Program-made: the position numbers and the translations under genes
Source of the DNA: a virus
Length of the DNA: 64,000 nt
IMG/VR virus record: IMGVR_UViG_3300029787_000003
Coordinates: 65,236-129,235 of that record
Reading direction: 5' to 3' (one strand)
The notes under the pieces: model-generated
Databases searched by the model: none
Told to the model about the DNA's origin: nothing
Seen by the model: only the letters and a program-made list of their open reading frames with translations
Part shown: positions 47,879 to 57,553 of the stretch, piece by piece
How the letters are laid out: the number at the start of each line of letters is the position of its first letter
Numbering within the stretch: position 1 is the first letter of the stretch

Positions 47879-50800
47879 ATGGCTCAAAAGAAAGATTTAA
47901 ACATTAGCCCTTACTATGACGATTACGATTCTAGTAAGAATTTTCATAAGGTTTTATTTAAACCAGGATATCCAGTTCAAGCTAGAGAACTTACGACTCT
48001 GCAATCTATTATGCAGAACCAAATTGAACAATTTGGTAGTCATATGTTCAAAGAGGGGTCTGTTGTAATTCCTGGTGGAATTACTTTTGATGACCAATAT
48101 AGTGCTGTAAAATTAAGTCCATTACAGTTTGGAATTGATGTTTCAATTTATGCTAGTGAACTTGTAGATAAAGTTATAGAGGGTAGAAGTTCTGGAATAA
48201 CTGCAACTGTACAACAAGTTGTATTACCAAATGGATCTGATGTTGAATATTTAACACTATATGTAAAATATTCAGGTTCTAGTCCTGATAATTTTTCAAG
48301 TGATGTATTTACAAATGGTGAGGCATTAATAGTAAAAGAAAATATAGTTTATGGTAATACTACTATTGGTGAAGGGCAGGAAATTGCAACATTAATATCT
48401 GAAGATGCAACATCTACAGGATCTTCAGTTTCTATAGCTGATGGTGTATTTTTTATTAGAGGTACTTTTGTTAATGTAACTAAGCAAACAATAATATTAG
48501 ACTATTATACAAATTCACCATCATATAGAGTTGGTTTAAAAATTGATGAATTAATAATTGGTGCAAAAGATGATCCTACATTATATGATAATGCTCAAGG
48601 ATTTACCAACTATGCTGCTCCTGGTGCTGATAGATTTAAAATTTCATTAAGTCTTACTAAAAAAGGAACAGATGATTATGATGATTCTGATTTTGTTGAG
48701 ATTTTAAAAGTTGTTAATGGTCAAGTAAGAAAAATTCAAGCAAAAAGTAGTTATAATATAATTGAAGATTACCTTGCAGAAAGAACATACGAAGAATCTG
48801 GAAACTATACTGTAGAACCATTTGATATAAAACTTAGTAATTCATTAAATAATAGATTGGGAAATGGTGGGGTATACTTTGCTGATCAGAAAACTGATGA
48901 GGGAGAAGCACCAACAGATGATTTAGCATGTCTAAGAATTGGTGGTGGAACAGCATATGTTAGAGGATATCAAATTGATACAGGCCATACGACTGCATTA
49001 GATGTTCCTAAACCAAGAGATACTCAAAAAATAGATGCTTCTAGTATTCCGTTCTCAATGGGGAATAGAGTACAACTTCAAAAAGTTGTAGGTCAACCTC
49101 AATATAGAAAAGAAATTGCATTGTATAATGGTTATTCAGCATCAACTTTAGAAATAGGAAGAGCAAGAGTATATAATCTCAGTATATCTTCTGAATATGT
49201 TGATGATTCATCAAAATGGAATTTATATCTATATGATGTTCAAACATTTACTAGATTATCATTAAATAGATCACTTTCATCAACAGAAGTGTTACACTCA
49301 TACCATGTAAAAGGTGGACATAGTGGTGCAACTGGTTATGTATGGAATTCTGCTGGAGCTGGTAATGGTGGTACTAGTGGTACAGCAAATGATCTTTTTG
49401 TAGAGCAAACATCTGGTAGATTTTTAGCAAATGAACCACTTATAATTCAAGGTAATTCTATTGCTGTACAAACACTTGCTGTAAAATCATTTGGTATTAA
49501 AGATATTAAGTACGTTAAACAAACAGCAACAGGTGCTTACACACAAGACTTTGGTGGATTTGCATTTTTAGACAAATATCCTTTACCTAATGGAATAAAA
49601 GTAGGAATCGTAACCAACTCTGGAACAACACTAAGATCACCAGGTGCAGTATTTACTGGTATTACAACTAATACTATAATTAGATATTCTCAAGGAAGTG
49701 GTGATGAAATATTTGCAAATGTAAGTGCTATTTCTCCTGATGGATATGCTCTAACTCTCGCTCCTTTGGGTGTAAGTGTTGCTGGAATATTCAGTGGAAC
49801 ACCTATTAATACTAGTGGAACTGTAGATATTGCTGTTGGTGCACCATCTATTAGAGAAGGGGAACAAGGATCTTTATACTCAGTATTACCAGATACTAAT
49901 ATTTCTGCTATTGATTTTGATAAATCTACATTAACAATTACTGCACAAATTACTGGTGAAGGTATTGCATCATCTACAACAACTTTAGATATATCTGGAA
50001 CACCTGGTGTTAAAGATGGTAGTGGAGCTGGAATTAGTACAGCATTTTTTGATTCTTTTGCTCCAAATAGATACTCTGTTCATTATGGATCTGGTAGTGG
50101 AGTATCTGGAGTAAAACCTGGTAATTTTTCATATAATACTGGTGGATCTCAAGTTGTAATTGGGGGATTAAATACTACTGATGCTAATACTGTTGTTAAC
50201 GTAACTGCAATTAAACAAGGTATTCAGAGTAAAGTTAAGAATTTTGTTAAGAGTAATATTGTAGAAGTAACCGCATCTAAATTGCAACAATCTGGTATAG
50301 GTACTGGTATTCAAGACGGATTAACTTGGAATCCATATGCATATGGATTAAGAGTTCAAGATAGAGAGATATCTTTAAATGTTCCTGATGTTTCAAAAAT
50401 TATTGCTATTCGTGAATCAACTAATGAAGAGCAACCAACTTTTGATATTATCACGTTTAGTGCTACAGCAGCCGTCGCATCAAATGCAATTATTGGTGAA
50501 GATATTGTAGGTGATAGTTCTAATGCTATTGCTAGAGTAGTTACAAATAATGGATCCTCTCCTTCTTCTGGTGGTGCTAATAAATTAGGTATTGTATATC
50601 TAAACGATAGGACATTCCAATTAAATGAAATTGCTAAATTTACAGAATCAAATCTTACTAGTACCGTTGAGGGAATTAATGCTACTGAAGGCGATGGTAA
50701 ATATCAAGATATTTCCAGATCATTTACTCTAGATGAAGGACAAAGAGATCAGTACTACGACTATTCTAGACTTGTTAGAAAAAGAAATTCTGCTATACCA

Positions 50801-53800
50801 TCTAAAAGAATGTTAGTAGTATTTGATAAGTACGTTGTTCCTAGTGGTGATAAAGGAGATGTATTTACCGTAATGAGTTACGATAAAGCAAGATATAATA
50901 AAGATGTACCTTCAATCGGTATTAACCAAGTAAGAGCAACAGATGCATTAGATTTCAGACCTAGAGTACCCGATTTTACTAGTAATACAGTATCTCCATT
51001 TGCTTTTGATGCTAGAACAACACAATTTAATGTTGAACCAAAATTCTTATTAGCACCTAATGAGCAATCTATTTTGGGGTATGAATATTATCTACCTAGA
51101 ATTGATAAATTATACATTGATAAAAATGGTACATTATCAGTAGTTCAAGGTCAATCAGAAAGAGATCCATTACCTCCATCACAAGTATCTCCTTCAATGA
51201 TGGAGTTAGCTACGATAGCATATCCAGCATATCTTTATAATCCAGGTGATGCAGATATCTATCTTACCGATAATAGAAGATATACAATGCGTGATATTGG
51301 TAAGTTAGAAAATAGAATTGAAGGTTTAGAAAGAACAACCACTTTATCATTACTTGAAGTAAATACTGAAGCATTTAAAATACAAGATTCTCAAGGTAAT
51401 GATAGATTTAAGAGTGGATTTTTCGTTGATGATTTCCAAAATAATGATAATATTGATCTTGATTATTCTTCTGTAGCTGTTGATGAAAGGTCTGCAGAAA
51501 TAAGACCTATTATGGGCCAAAACAGTCTTGAAAGTGCTTTAATGCCAGCTTCTAATATTGTTGATACTCAATTAGATAGATCAGAAGATTTTACTCTGTT
51601 AGATGGTAATGTTGTAAAACGAGGTGATACAGTACTTTTAGATTTTGATGAAGTTCCATGGATAAATCAACCACTTGCAACTAGAGTTGAGAATGTTAAC
51701 CCATTCCATGTTATTGATTTTAGAGGTCTTGTTGACTTAACACCAATAAGTGATAGTTGGCTTAGAACTATTAGACTCGATCCTATGAGTGCGGTAATTA
51801 AGGAAAATAAGAAAAGAACAGATGAAGTTGTTCGTTGGACACAAAGGAGAAAATGGACTAGTTGGTTCTGGTCTTATTACTATTGGTCTAATGGAGCTCC
51901 AGGAACTACAAGAACTACATCTACCGAAGTTAGAAAAACACATTTCAAAGGTGATGTTATAACATCAACTGGTGATGATCAATATATGAGATCTAGAAAT
52001 ACTACGTTTGATGCTAAACTCCTAAAACCAACAACACAGCATTATCAATTTATGGATAATCAAGCTGGTATGGACTTTATTCCAAAATTGTTGGAGATAT
52101 CAAATGATACAAGTTTAGATAATTATGGATCTGTTGGAGTATTCCAAGTTGGAGAAGAAGTATTAGGTTATGATGGCAATAAGAAAATTGTTAGTTTCAG
52201 AGTTGCTAATCAAAATCATAAAACAGGCCCATATAACAATCCAAAAACGGTTTATACATACATGCCTTATAAACCTGCAGAACAGTTCCAAGCAACATAT
52301 ACCAGTTCTTCCAAAGTAGTGAACGTTGATTGTTTTGCTCTATCAGAAAAGGCACAAGGAAAATATTCTGGTTATGTAGTTAAAGGTGCAAAATTAGTTG
52401 GTCAGACAAGTGGTGCAGTTGCTTATGTTAAAGATTTAAGATTAGTTACTGATAACTATGGTGATTTGCAAGGATCTTGGTACTTGAGAAATCCTTTTGT
52501 TGATCCACAACCTAGTGTTGTTATTCCATCTGGTAATAAGGAATATAAAATTACTGGAGATGCAACTAATGCAAAAGAACTTAAAGGAAGTAAATTAATT
52601 TCCTCAGCATCAATTAATTTCCGATCTATGGGTACATTCCGTGAAATACAATATCAAGATATCCATACAACGACTACAACTAAGGTTACTACTATTACAA
52701 GAACGTATCAGGGCCATAGATCTGACCCTCTTGCTCAGTCATTTGCTGTTGCAACGAGGATACAAGCACCTGATTCCTCTTCAATACAGAGTCAAAATAT
52801 AAACTTAGATGATGATCAGCATGGAGCATTTTTAACTTCTGTCGATTTATTCTTTGCAAAGAAACCTCCAACAGGACAAAATAATCCTGTTGTTGTTCAG
52901 GTAAGAACTGTAGAGTTAGGAACACCAACTCTAACCAATCTTAATCTTGGTGAAGTAGTTTATCCTGATGATATAACAACTTCTGACGATGGTTCAGTTG
53001 CAACTAATGTTAAATTTAGAGAACCAGTTTATGTGGAAGCAGGAAAGGAATATGCAATAGTTCTTCTTGCAACAACTACTGATCAATATGAAGTCTGGAT
53101 TGCTAGAATGGGTGAAACAGTTACTGGTGGTGCTACTGGTGATGGTGTAGGTGGATCTACTATAATCTATACTCAGCAATGGGCATTAGGTAGTCTTTAT
53201 AAGTCACAGAATGGATCTATCTGGGAACCAAGTCAGATGGAAGATATGAAGATGAAACTATATAAAGCAAAATTTAAACCTAATCAAGGAACTGCATACT
53301 TCTCTAATCCAACTCTAAATGAAAGTAATGATTATGTAAGATTACTTGATAGTAATCCAATAACCACATTAGCCAAGACTGGTAAAATTGCTATTACTAA
53401 TCTTGCTTCAGGACATTCTGGACTTACAACCTTTATACCTGGTACAAAAGTTGTAGGATCTTCAAATGATGCTGTTCATGGATACATTGTTGGTACTGGT
53501 GCTTCCGTAACTAATGCAACTATTGCTAGAGCAGGAACAGGATACAACAATACTCTTACTGACGTTAGTACTTACAATCTTGTAGGGCAGGGTGAAGGAT
53601 TTAAGATTAAAATTAATTCTGTTGATTCAAATGGAGCAATTACTGGATTTACAACAGCTGGTACAGCAAAAGGTTATAAAGTTGGTGATGTTGTAGGTAT
53701 TGTAACTGCTGATGTTTCTGGAAATGTAGGTGCTGGTGCTTTCTTCACTATTGAGGAAAATAGTGGTCTTGATACATTATACCTATCAGGTATTCAAGGA

Positions 53801-55279
53801 TCATCTGCTACAGGATCATTTAAAGATACTGAAGATTTAAGGTATGCTGATCCTATAAGTGGAGTAATACAAAATGCTTCTACTGGTAGTGGCCCTGTTC
53901 TTGCTTCAGATTTAACACTTGATGGTGGACTATATGATGGTAAGCATTTCAGAGTATCTCACTTTAATCATGGTATGCATGCCACTAATAATAAATTAAA
54001 AGTATTTGATATTACACCTAATGCCGAAATATCCTTACTTTCACTTGATATTGATGTGAGTGCATCATCTATTAGTGTTGGATCTACTGTTGGATTCTCT
54101 ACTTTTGAAGGAGCACCTATTGGTGTTGGAAGTACTGGTTATGCAAGAATTGGTGATGAAATTGTTGGTTACAGATCAGTCGGAAATGGATCATTAGATG
54201 ATATAATTCGTGGTGTAGATAATACAACCATAACTCCATACAGTGCTGGTGAACCAATAGAAAAATATGAGTTAAATGGTGTTTCTTTAAGAAGAATCAA
54301 TAACTTTACTCATCAAATATCTCCAATAGATATTGGATTAAATCATTATTATGTTGGATTTGATACTACAAGTGGTGGTAAAAATAGAAGTACTGATGCA
54401 GTTGCTAATCCAGAATTATCATTCATTGAAGATGGTTTTGCTGGTGGAGATTCTGTTAGAGGAACTATGAATATACAGTTTGAGACAATAACTCCTTGTT
54501 ATGATGTAGTTACACCATCACCTATGACCAGTACTAAAGCATCTATTAGAACTGTAACAGGAACAAGTGTTTCTGGAAATGAAGTTTCATTCCAAGATCA
54601 AGGATTCCAACCTGTACAACTTAACACTCCTAATGACTTAACTACTCCAAGAATAGTATGTTCTCAAATAAATGAAACTACTTATTTGGGTAATATTGAA
54701 AGAAATAAATCATTTACTACAGGAATAACACTTGAGACTAAGAATCAGAACGTGTCTCCAATAATCTATACCAATGTTGCTTATTCTCAACTTGGAACAA
54801 ATATGATAGATAAACCTGTTTCAAATTATCCTGAAAATGCAGAGGTTAAAACACATACTGAAGATCCTCATGCTGCAATTTATGTTTCTAGATTGATTAA
54901 ACTTAATAAATCTGCTGATTCCTTAAAGGTACTTCTTACCGCATATAGAGGATCAGATGCAGACTTTAGAGTTCTTTATTCATTACAAAGACCTGATTCT
55001 ATGGAAATATTACAAGAATTTGAATTATTCCCTGGTTATGATAATCTTAAAGATACAACTGGAGATGGTTTAGGTAATCTGGTAATAGATGAGACACTTA
55101 ATAGTGGCTTACCTGATGCAGAGGTTACACCAAGCCTATATGATGAATATAAGGAATATGAATTTACAGCAGATAATCTTGGTGAATTTGATGGATATGT
55201 GATTAAGGTTGTAATGTCTTCTACTAATCAGGCTGAACCAGTTAAGATTAGAGATATTCGTACCATTGCTGTTAAATAA
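47879..55279 (+). CDS. DUF4815-containing virion structural protein, 2466 aa
   Basis: The N-terminus NISPYYDDYDSSKNFHKVLF then KPGYPVQARELTTLQSIMQNQIEQFGSHMFKEGS is the DUF4815 signature. The C-terminal half carries LTSVDLFFAKKPPTGQNNPV, EYAIVLLATTTDQYEVWIARMG and a final FDGYVIKVVMSSTNQAEPVKIRDIRTIAVK, a layout of large phage tail and baseplate proteins. It occupies the slot of gp9/gp10 in T4 order, so a baseplate or fibre-attachment role is inferred. It contains one Gly-Tyr repeat near residue 1880. Its stop overlaps the next ATG by one base. Confidence 0.8.
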   Translation: MAQKKDLNISPYYDDYDSSKNFHKVLFKPGYPVQARELTTLQSIMQNQIEQFGSHMFKEGSVVIPGGITFDDQYSAVKLSPLQFGIDVSIYASELVDKVIEGRSSGITATVQQVVLPNGSDVEYLTLYVKYSGSSPDNFSSDVFTNGEALIVKENIVYGNTTIGEGQEIATLISEDATSTGSSVSIADGVFFIRGTFVNVTKQTIILDYYTNSPSYRVGLKIDELIIGAKDDPTLYDNAQGFTNYAAPGADRFKISLSLTKKGTDDYDDSDFVEILKVVNGQVRKIQAKSSYNIIEDYLAERTYEESGNYTVEPFDIKLSNSLNNRLGNGGVYFADQKTDEGEAPTDDLACLRIGGGTAYVRGYQIDTGHTTALDVPKPRDTQKIDASSIPFSMGNRVQLQKVVGQPQYRKEIALYNGYSASTLEIGRARVYNLSISSEYVDDSSKWNLYLYDVQTFTRLSLNRSLSSTEVLHSYHVKGGHSGATGYVWNSAGAGNGGTSGTANDLFVEQTSGRFLANEPLIIQGNSIAVQTLAVKSFGIKDIKYVKQTATGAYTQDFGGFAFLDKYPLPNGIKVGIVTNSGTTLRSPGAVFTGITTNTIIRYSQGSGDEIFANVSAISPDGYALTLAPLGVSVAGIFSGTPINTSGTVDIAVGAPSIREGEQGSLYSVLPDTNISAIDFDKSTLTITAQITGEGIASSTTTLDISGTPGVKDGSGAGISTAFFDSFAPNRYSVHYGSGSGVSGVKPGNFSYNTGGSQVVIGGLNTTDANTVVNVTAIKQGIQSKVKNFVKSNIVEVTASKLQQSGIGTGIQDGLTWNPYAYGLRVQDREISLNVPDVSKIIAIRESTNEEQPTFDIITFSATAAVASNAIIGEDIVGDSSNAIARVVTNNGSSPSSGGANKLGIVYLNDRTFQLNEIAKFTESNLTSTVEGINATEGDGKYQDISRSFTLDEGQRDQYYDYSRLVRKRNSAIPSKRMLVVFDKYVVPSGDKGDVFTVMSYDKARYNKDVPSIGINQVRATDALDFRPRVPDFTSNTVSPFAFDARTTQFNVEPKFLLAPNEQSILGYEYYLPRIDKLYIDKNGTLSVVQGQSERDPLPPSQVSPSMMELATIAYPAYLYNPGDADIYLTDNRRYTMRDIGKLENRIEGLERTTTLSLLEVNTEAFKIQDSQGNDRFKSGFFVDDFQNNDNIDLDYSSVAVDERSAEIRPIMGQNSLESALMPASNIVDTQLDRSEDFTLLDGNVVKRGDTVLLDFDEVPWINQPLATRVENVNPFHVIDFRGLVDLTPISDSWLRTIRLDPMSAVIKENKKRTDEVVRWTQRRKWTSWFWSYYYWSNGAPGTTRTTSTEVRKTHFKGDVITSTGDDQYMRSRNTTFDAKLLKPTTQHYQFMDNQAGMDFIPKLLEISNDTSLDNYGSVGVFQVGEEVLGYDGNKKIVSFRVANQNHKTGPYNNPKTVYTYMPYKPAEQFQATYTSSSKVVNVDCFALSEKAQGKYSGYVVKGAKLVGQTSGAVAYVKDLRLVTDNYGDLQGSWYLRNPFVDPQPSVVIPSGNKEYKITGDATNAKELKGSKLISSASINFRSMGTFREIQYQDIHTTTTTKVTTITRTYQGHRSDPLAQSFAVATRIQAPDSSSIQSQNINLDDDQHGAFLTSVDLFFAKKPPTGQNNPVVVQVRTVELGTPTLTNLNLGEVVYPDDITTSDDGSVATNVKFREPVYVEAGKEYAIVLLATTTDQYEVWIARMGETVTGGATGDGVGGSTIIYTQQWALGSLYKSQNGSIWEPSQMEDMKMKLYKAKFKPNQGTAYFSNPTLNESNDYVRLLDSNPITTLAKTGKIAITNLASGHSGLTTFIPGTKVVGSSNDAVHGYIVGTGASVTNATIARAGTGYNNTLTDVSTYNLVGQGEGFKIKINSVDSNGAITGFTTAGTAKGYKVGDVVGIVTADVSGNVGAGAFFTIEENSGLDTLYLSGIQGSSATGSFKDTEDLRYADPISGVIQNASTGSGPVLASDLTLDGGLYDGKHFRVSHFNHGMHATNNKLKVFDITPNAEISLLSLDIDVSASSISVGSTVGFSTFEGAPIGVGSTGYARIGDEIVGYRSVGNGSLDDIIRGVDNTTITPYSAGEPIEKYELNGVSLRRINNFTHQISPIDIGLNHYYVGFDTTSGGKNRSTDAVANPELSFIEDGFAGGDSVRGTMNIQFETITPCYDVVTPSPMTSTKASIRTVTGTSVSGNEVSFQDQGFQPVQLNTPNDLTTPRIVCSQINETTYLGNIERNKSFTTGITLETKNQNVSPIIYTNVAYSQLGTNMIDKPVSNYPENAEVKTHTEDPHAAIYVSRLIKLNKSADSLKVLLTAYRGSDADFRVLYSLQRPDSMEILQEFELFPGYDNLKDTTGDGLGNLVIDETLNSGLPDAEVTPSLYDEYKEYEFTADNLGEFDGYVIKVVMSSTNQAEPVKIRDIRTIAVK

Positions 55280-55479
55280 TGGAATACGTTAGAGTTGAAA
55301 ATTACAAAGGTTTATACCGTGACGAAACCACTGGTGCAATTATAAACTGCAATGATGCAGAATATAAATCTAGATTAATTAAAATACATGCTGTTGACTC
55401 TCAAAAAGAAGAGATATCTAGATTAAGAAGTGAACTAGATGAAATAAAGAGTTTACTCTATAAGTTAACTAAGAAGTAG
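55279..55479 (+). CDS. Small conserved coiled-coil protein, 66 aa
   Basis: MEYVRVENYKGLYRDETTGA then IINCNDAEYKSRL, and a C-terminal coiled coil (EEISRLRSELDEIKSLLYKLTKK). Recognised as recurrent in cyanomyoviruses in this position. TAATG coupled to the structural protein before it. Perhaps a trimerising or chaperone-like component of the baseplate or fibres; this is inference. Confidence 0.75.
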   Translation: MEYVRVENYKGLYRDETTGAIINCNDAEYKSRLIKIHAVDSQKEEISRLRSELDEIKSLLYKLTKK

Positions 55480-55485
55480 TACTCC

Positions 55486-55493
55486 TATAAATA
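55486..55493 (+). promoter_or_regulatory. T4-type late promoter TATAAATA
   Basis: Exact octamer 27 bases before the ATG at 55521. Confidence 0.75.
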
Positions 55494-55520
55494 GGAAGTA
55501 GGGATTCTTTTCGTAAATAG

Positions 55521-55862
55521 ATGGCTGCAGTATATGTTAATAATCTTGTAGTAAATACAGGATCCACATTCCAACAAACTTTTAATTTAGAATCTGTTGA
55601 TAACAATTCAGCATTAGATTTGAATGGATATACCGTTGCGTCTCAAATGAGAAAATGGGCAGGTGCATCTACAGCAACAGATTTTAATGCTAGTATTCCT
55701 GAGCCCAGTTCTGGAAAGATTGTATTAGAATTAGCTGCTACAACTACTACTAGTTTAAGAGCAGGTAGATATGTTTATGATATTGTTATTACAAAAGGTG
55801 GTGTTGTAGAAAGGGTTGTTGAGGGAAATGTCTTAGTGAGAGAAGGAGTAACTAGGAGCTAA
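55521..55862 (+). CDS. Beta-sandwich virion-associated protein, 113 aa
   Basis: VYVNNLVVNTGSTFQQTFNL then LNGYTVASQMRKW, and LRAGRYVYDIVITKGGVVERVVEGNVLVREGVTR. I recognise this from cyanomyoviruses; the alternating strands suggest an Ig-like or beta-sandwich fold used in tail-fibre attachment. It is located between baseplate and neck genes, and followed two bases later by a fibre-like protein. Exact role unknown. Confidence 0.75.
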   Translation: MAAVYVNNLVVNTGSTFQQTFNLESVDNNSALDLNGYTVASQMRKWAGASTATDFNASIPEPSSGKIVLELAATTTTSLRAGRYVYDIVITKGGVVERVVEGNVLVREGVTRS

Positions 55863-55864
55863 TA

Positions 55865-56707
55865 ATGGCAGATATTAGAGTAAGAGTTGGTCAACAAAAT
55901 GCTGTAAAAATACTTTCCAGTGCGTCTGGTGGTGAGGCTCTTACTGCGATTACAGCACAAAATGTAGTCGGTGGTATCGCTTCAGTATCAACTTTAGATG
56001 TTAATACTGGAATATCATCATTTGCTGGAGACATGCACTTCAAGCATAGTGTTGGTATAGTTACAGCATCATTTGATGCAAGTGAAGGTTCTTTTAAATA
56101 TAATGATAATACTAAATTAAAATTTGGTACTTCTTCCACTGCATTAGAAATATATCATGATGGTTCTCATAGTTATATAAGTGATACTGGTGAAGGTGCA
56201 TTAAGAATTGGATATGGTGGTACAGCAGAACTGTATCATGGAACAACAAAAGTATTTAATACAATCTCCACTGGTGCTACGGTTACTGGAGATCTTTTTG
56301 TTGGTGGTGACTTATTCTTGAGTGACGATATCGTTCTTGATAACGTAAACGCACAATCACTAAATATCACAGGTGTATCTACATATGCTCTTTTAACAGC
56401 GACTCGTGTTCCATTCTTGGGAGTAGGATCTACTTTAAGAGATAGTGCAGGATTTACATTTGATGCTTTAACGGATAGTCTTTCAGTTACTGGTAACCTT
56501 TCAGTTGGTGGAACAGTTACTTACGAAGATGTAACAAATGTTGATTCTGTTGGATTAGTTACTGCTGGTAGGGGATTTAGAGCTACTACTGGTGGTTTAG
56601 TTGTAACTGCTGGTATTGCTACCTTTGGTGCAATAGCAACATTTACAGCAGATGCTTACGTAGATGGAACATTAACAGCTGGATTAATAGATGGAGGCTC
56701 TTACTGA
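55865..56707 (+). CDS. Tail-fibre-like structural protein, 280 aa
   Basis: A repetitive beta-rich protein: ALEIYHDGSHSYISDTGEGA then LRI and a series of SVTGNLSVGGTV-type segments, with TVTGDLFVGGDLFLSDDI. These short T-G-x-L-x-V-GG repeats are typical of trimeric beta-helical phage fibres. No intramolecular chaperone domain is seen. TGATGG coupling with gp13. It may form short fibres or whiskers near the neck or baseplate. Confidence 0.75.
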   Translation: MADIRVRVGQQNAVKILSSASGGEALTAITAQNVVGGIASVSTLDVNTGISSFAGDMHFKHSVGIVTASFDASEGSFKYNDNTKLKFGTSSTALEIYHDGSHSYISDTGEGALRIGYGGTAELYHGTTKVFNTISTGATVTGDLFVGGDLFLSDDIVLDNVNAQSLNITGVSTYALLTATRVPFLGVGSTLRDSAGFTFDALTDSLSVTGNLSVGGTVTYEDVTNVDSVGLVTAGRGFRATTGGLVVTAGIATFGAIATFTADAYVDGTLTAGLIDGGSY

Positions 56708-57549
56708 TGGCAAAACCAACAACTAGACAAGAACTTAAAAATTATTGCTATAGGCAGTTAGGTTCTCCTGTTTTAGAAATTAATGTTGATGACGATCAGG
56801 CTGATGATTTAATAGATGATGCAATACAATTTTTCAACGAACGTCATTATAATGGTGTTGAGAAAATGTATCTTAAACATCAACTTACTCAAGAAGATAT
56901 TGATAGAGGAAGAGCAAACGGAACTAGTGGAGTTGGTATAGTTACTACAAGTAGTTCTTCAAATGTAAGTGGAGTAGGAACTGTTACTTCTAATTGGTAT
57001 GAAAATTCAAACTTTATACCTGTTCCAGATTCTGTAATTGGTGTAGAAAAAGTATTTAAATTTGATAGTAGTACAATATCATCTGGGATGTTTAGTATTA
57101 AATATCAACTATTTTTGAATGACTTATATCAATTTAATTCAGTTGATTTACTACAATATGCTATGGTTAAGACTTATCTAGAAGATATTGATTTCTTATT
57201 AACCACTGATAAACAGATCAGATTTAACCAAAGACAAGATAGATTGTACTTGGATATTGATTGGAAGGCTGAAGAAGTTGGTTCATATATTGTATTAGAA
57301 TGTTGGAGAGCATTAGATCCTACAGCATATAGTCAAGTATATAATGATCCATGGTTAAAGAAATATTTAACTGCATTGTTGAAGAAGCAATGGGGACAAA
57401 ATTTAATTAAATTTAAAGGAGTTAGACTTCCTGGTGGAATTGAATTTAATGGTAGAGAAATATATGAAGATGGACAAAGAGAAATAGATACTCTTCTAGA
57501 GAAGATGACTTCAGAATACGAGGTACCACCCCTTGATATGATAGGTTAA
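56707..57549 (+). CDS. 13: Neck protein gp13
   Basis: 280 residues, against 309 in T4. N-terminal TRQELKNYCYRQLGSPVLEI then NVDDDQADDLIDDAIQFFNERHYNGVEKMYL is the standard gp13 opening; a later LLQYAMVKTYLEDIDFLL region is also typical. gp13 forms the upper neck ring that closes the portal after packaging. Single-base overlap with the fibre-like gene. Confidence 0.92.
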   Translation: MAKPTTRQELKNYCYRQLGSPVLEINVDDDQADDLIDDAIQFFNERHYNGVEKMYLKHQLTQEDIDRGRANGTSGVGIVTTSSSSNVSGVGTVTSNWYENSNFIPVPDSVIGVEKVFKFDSSTISSGMFSIKYQLFLNDLYQFNSVDLLQYAMVKTYLEDIDFLLTTDKQIRFNQRQDRLYLDIDWKAEEVGSYIVLECWRALDPTAYSQVYNDPWLKKYLTALLKKQWGQNLIKFKGVRLPGGIEFNGREIYEDGQREIDTLLEKMTSEYEVPPLDMIG

Positions 57550-57553
57550 TATT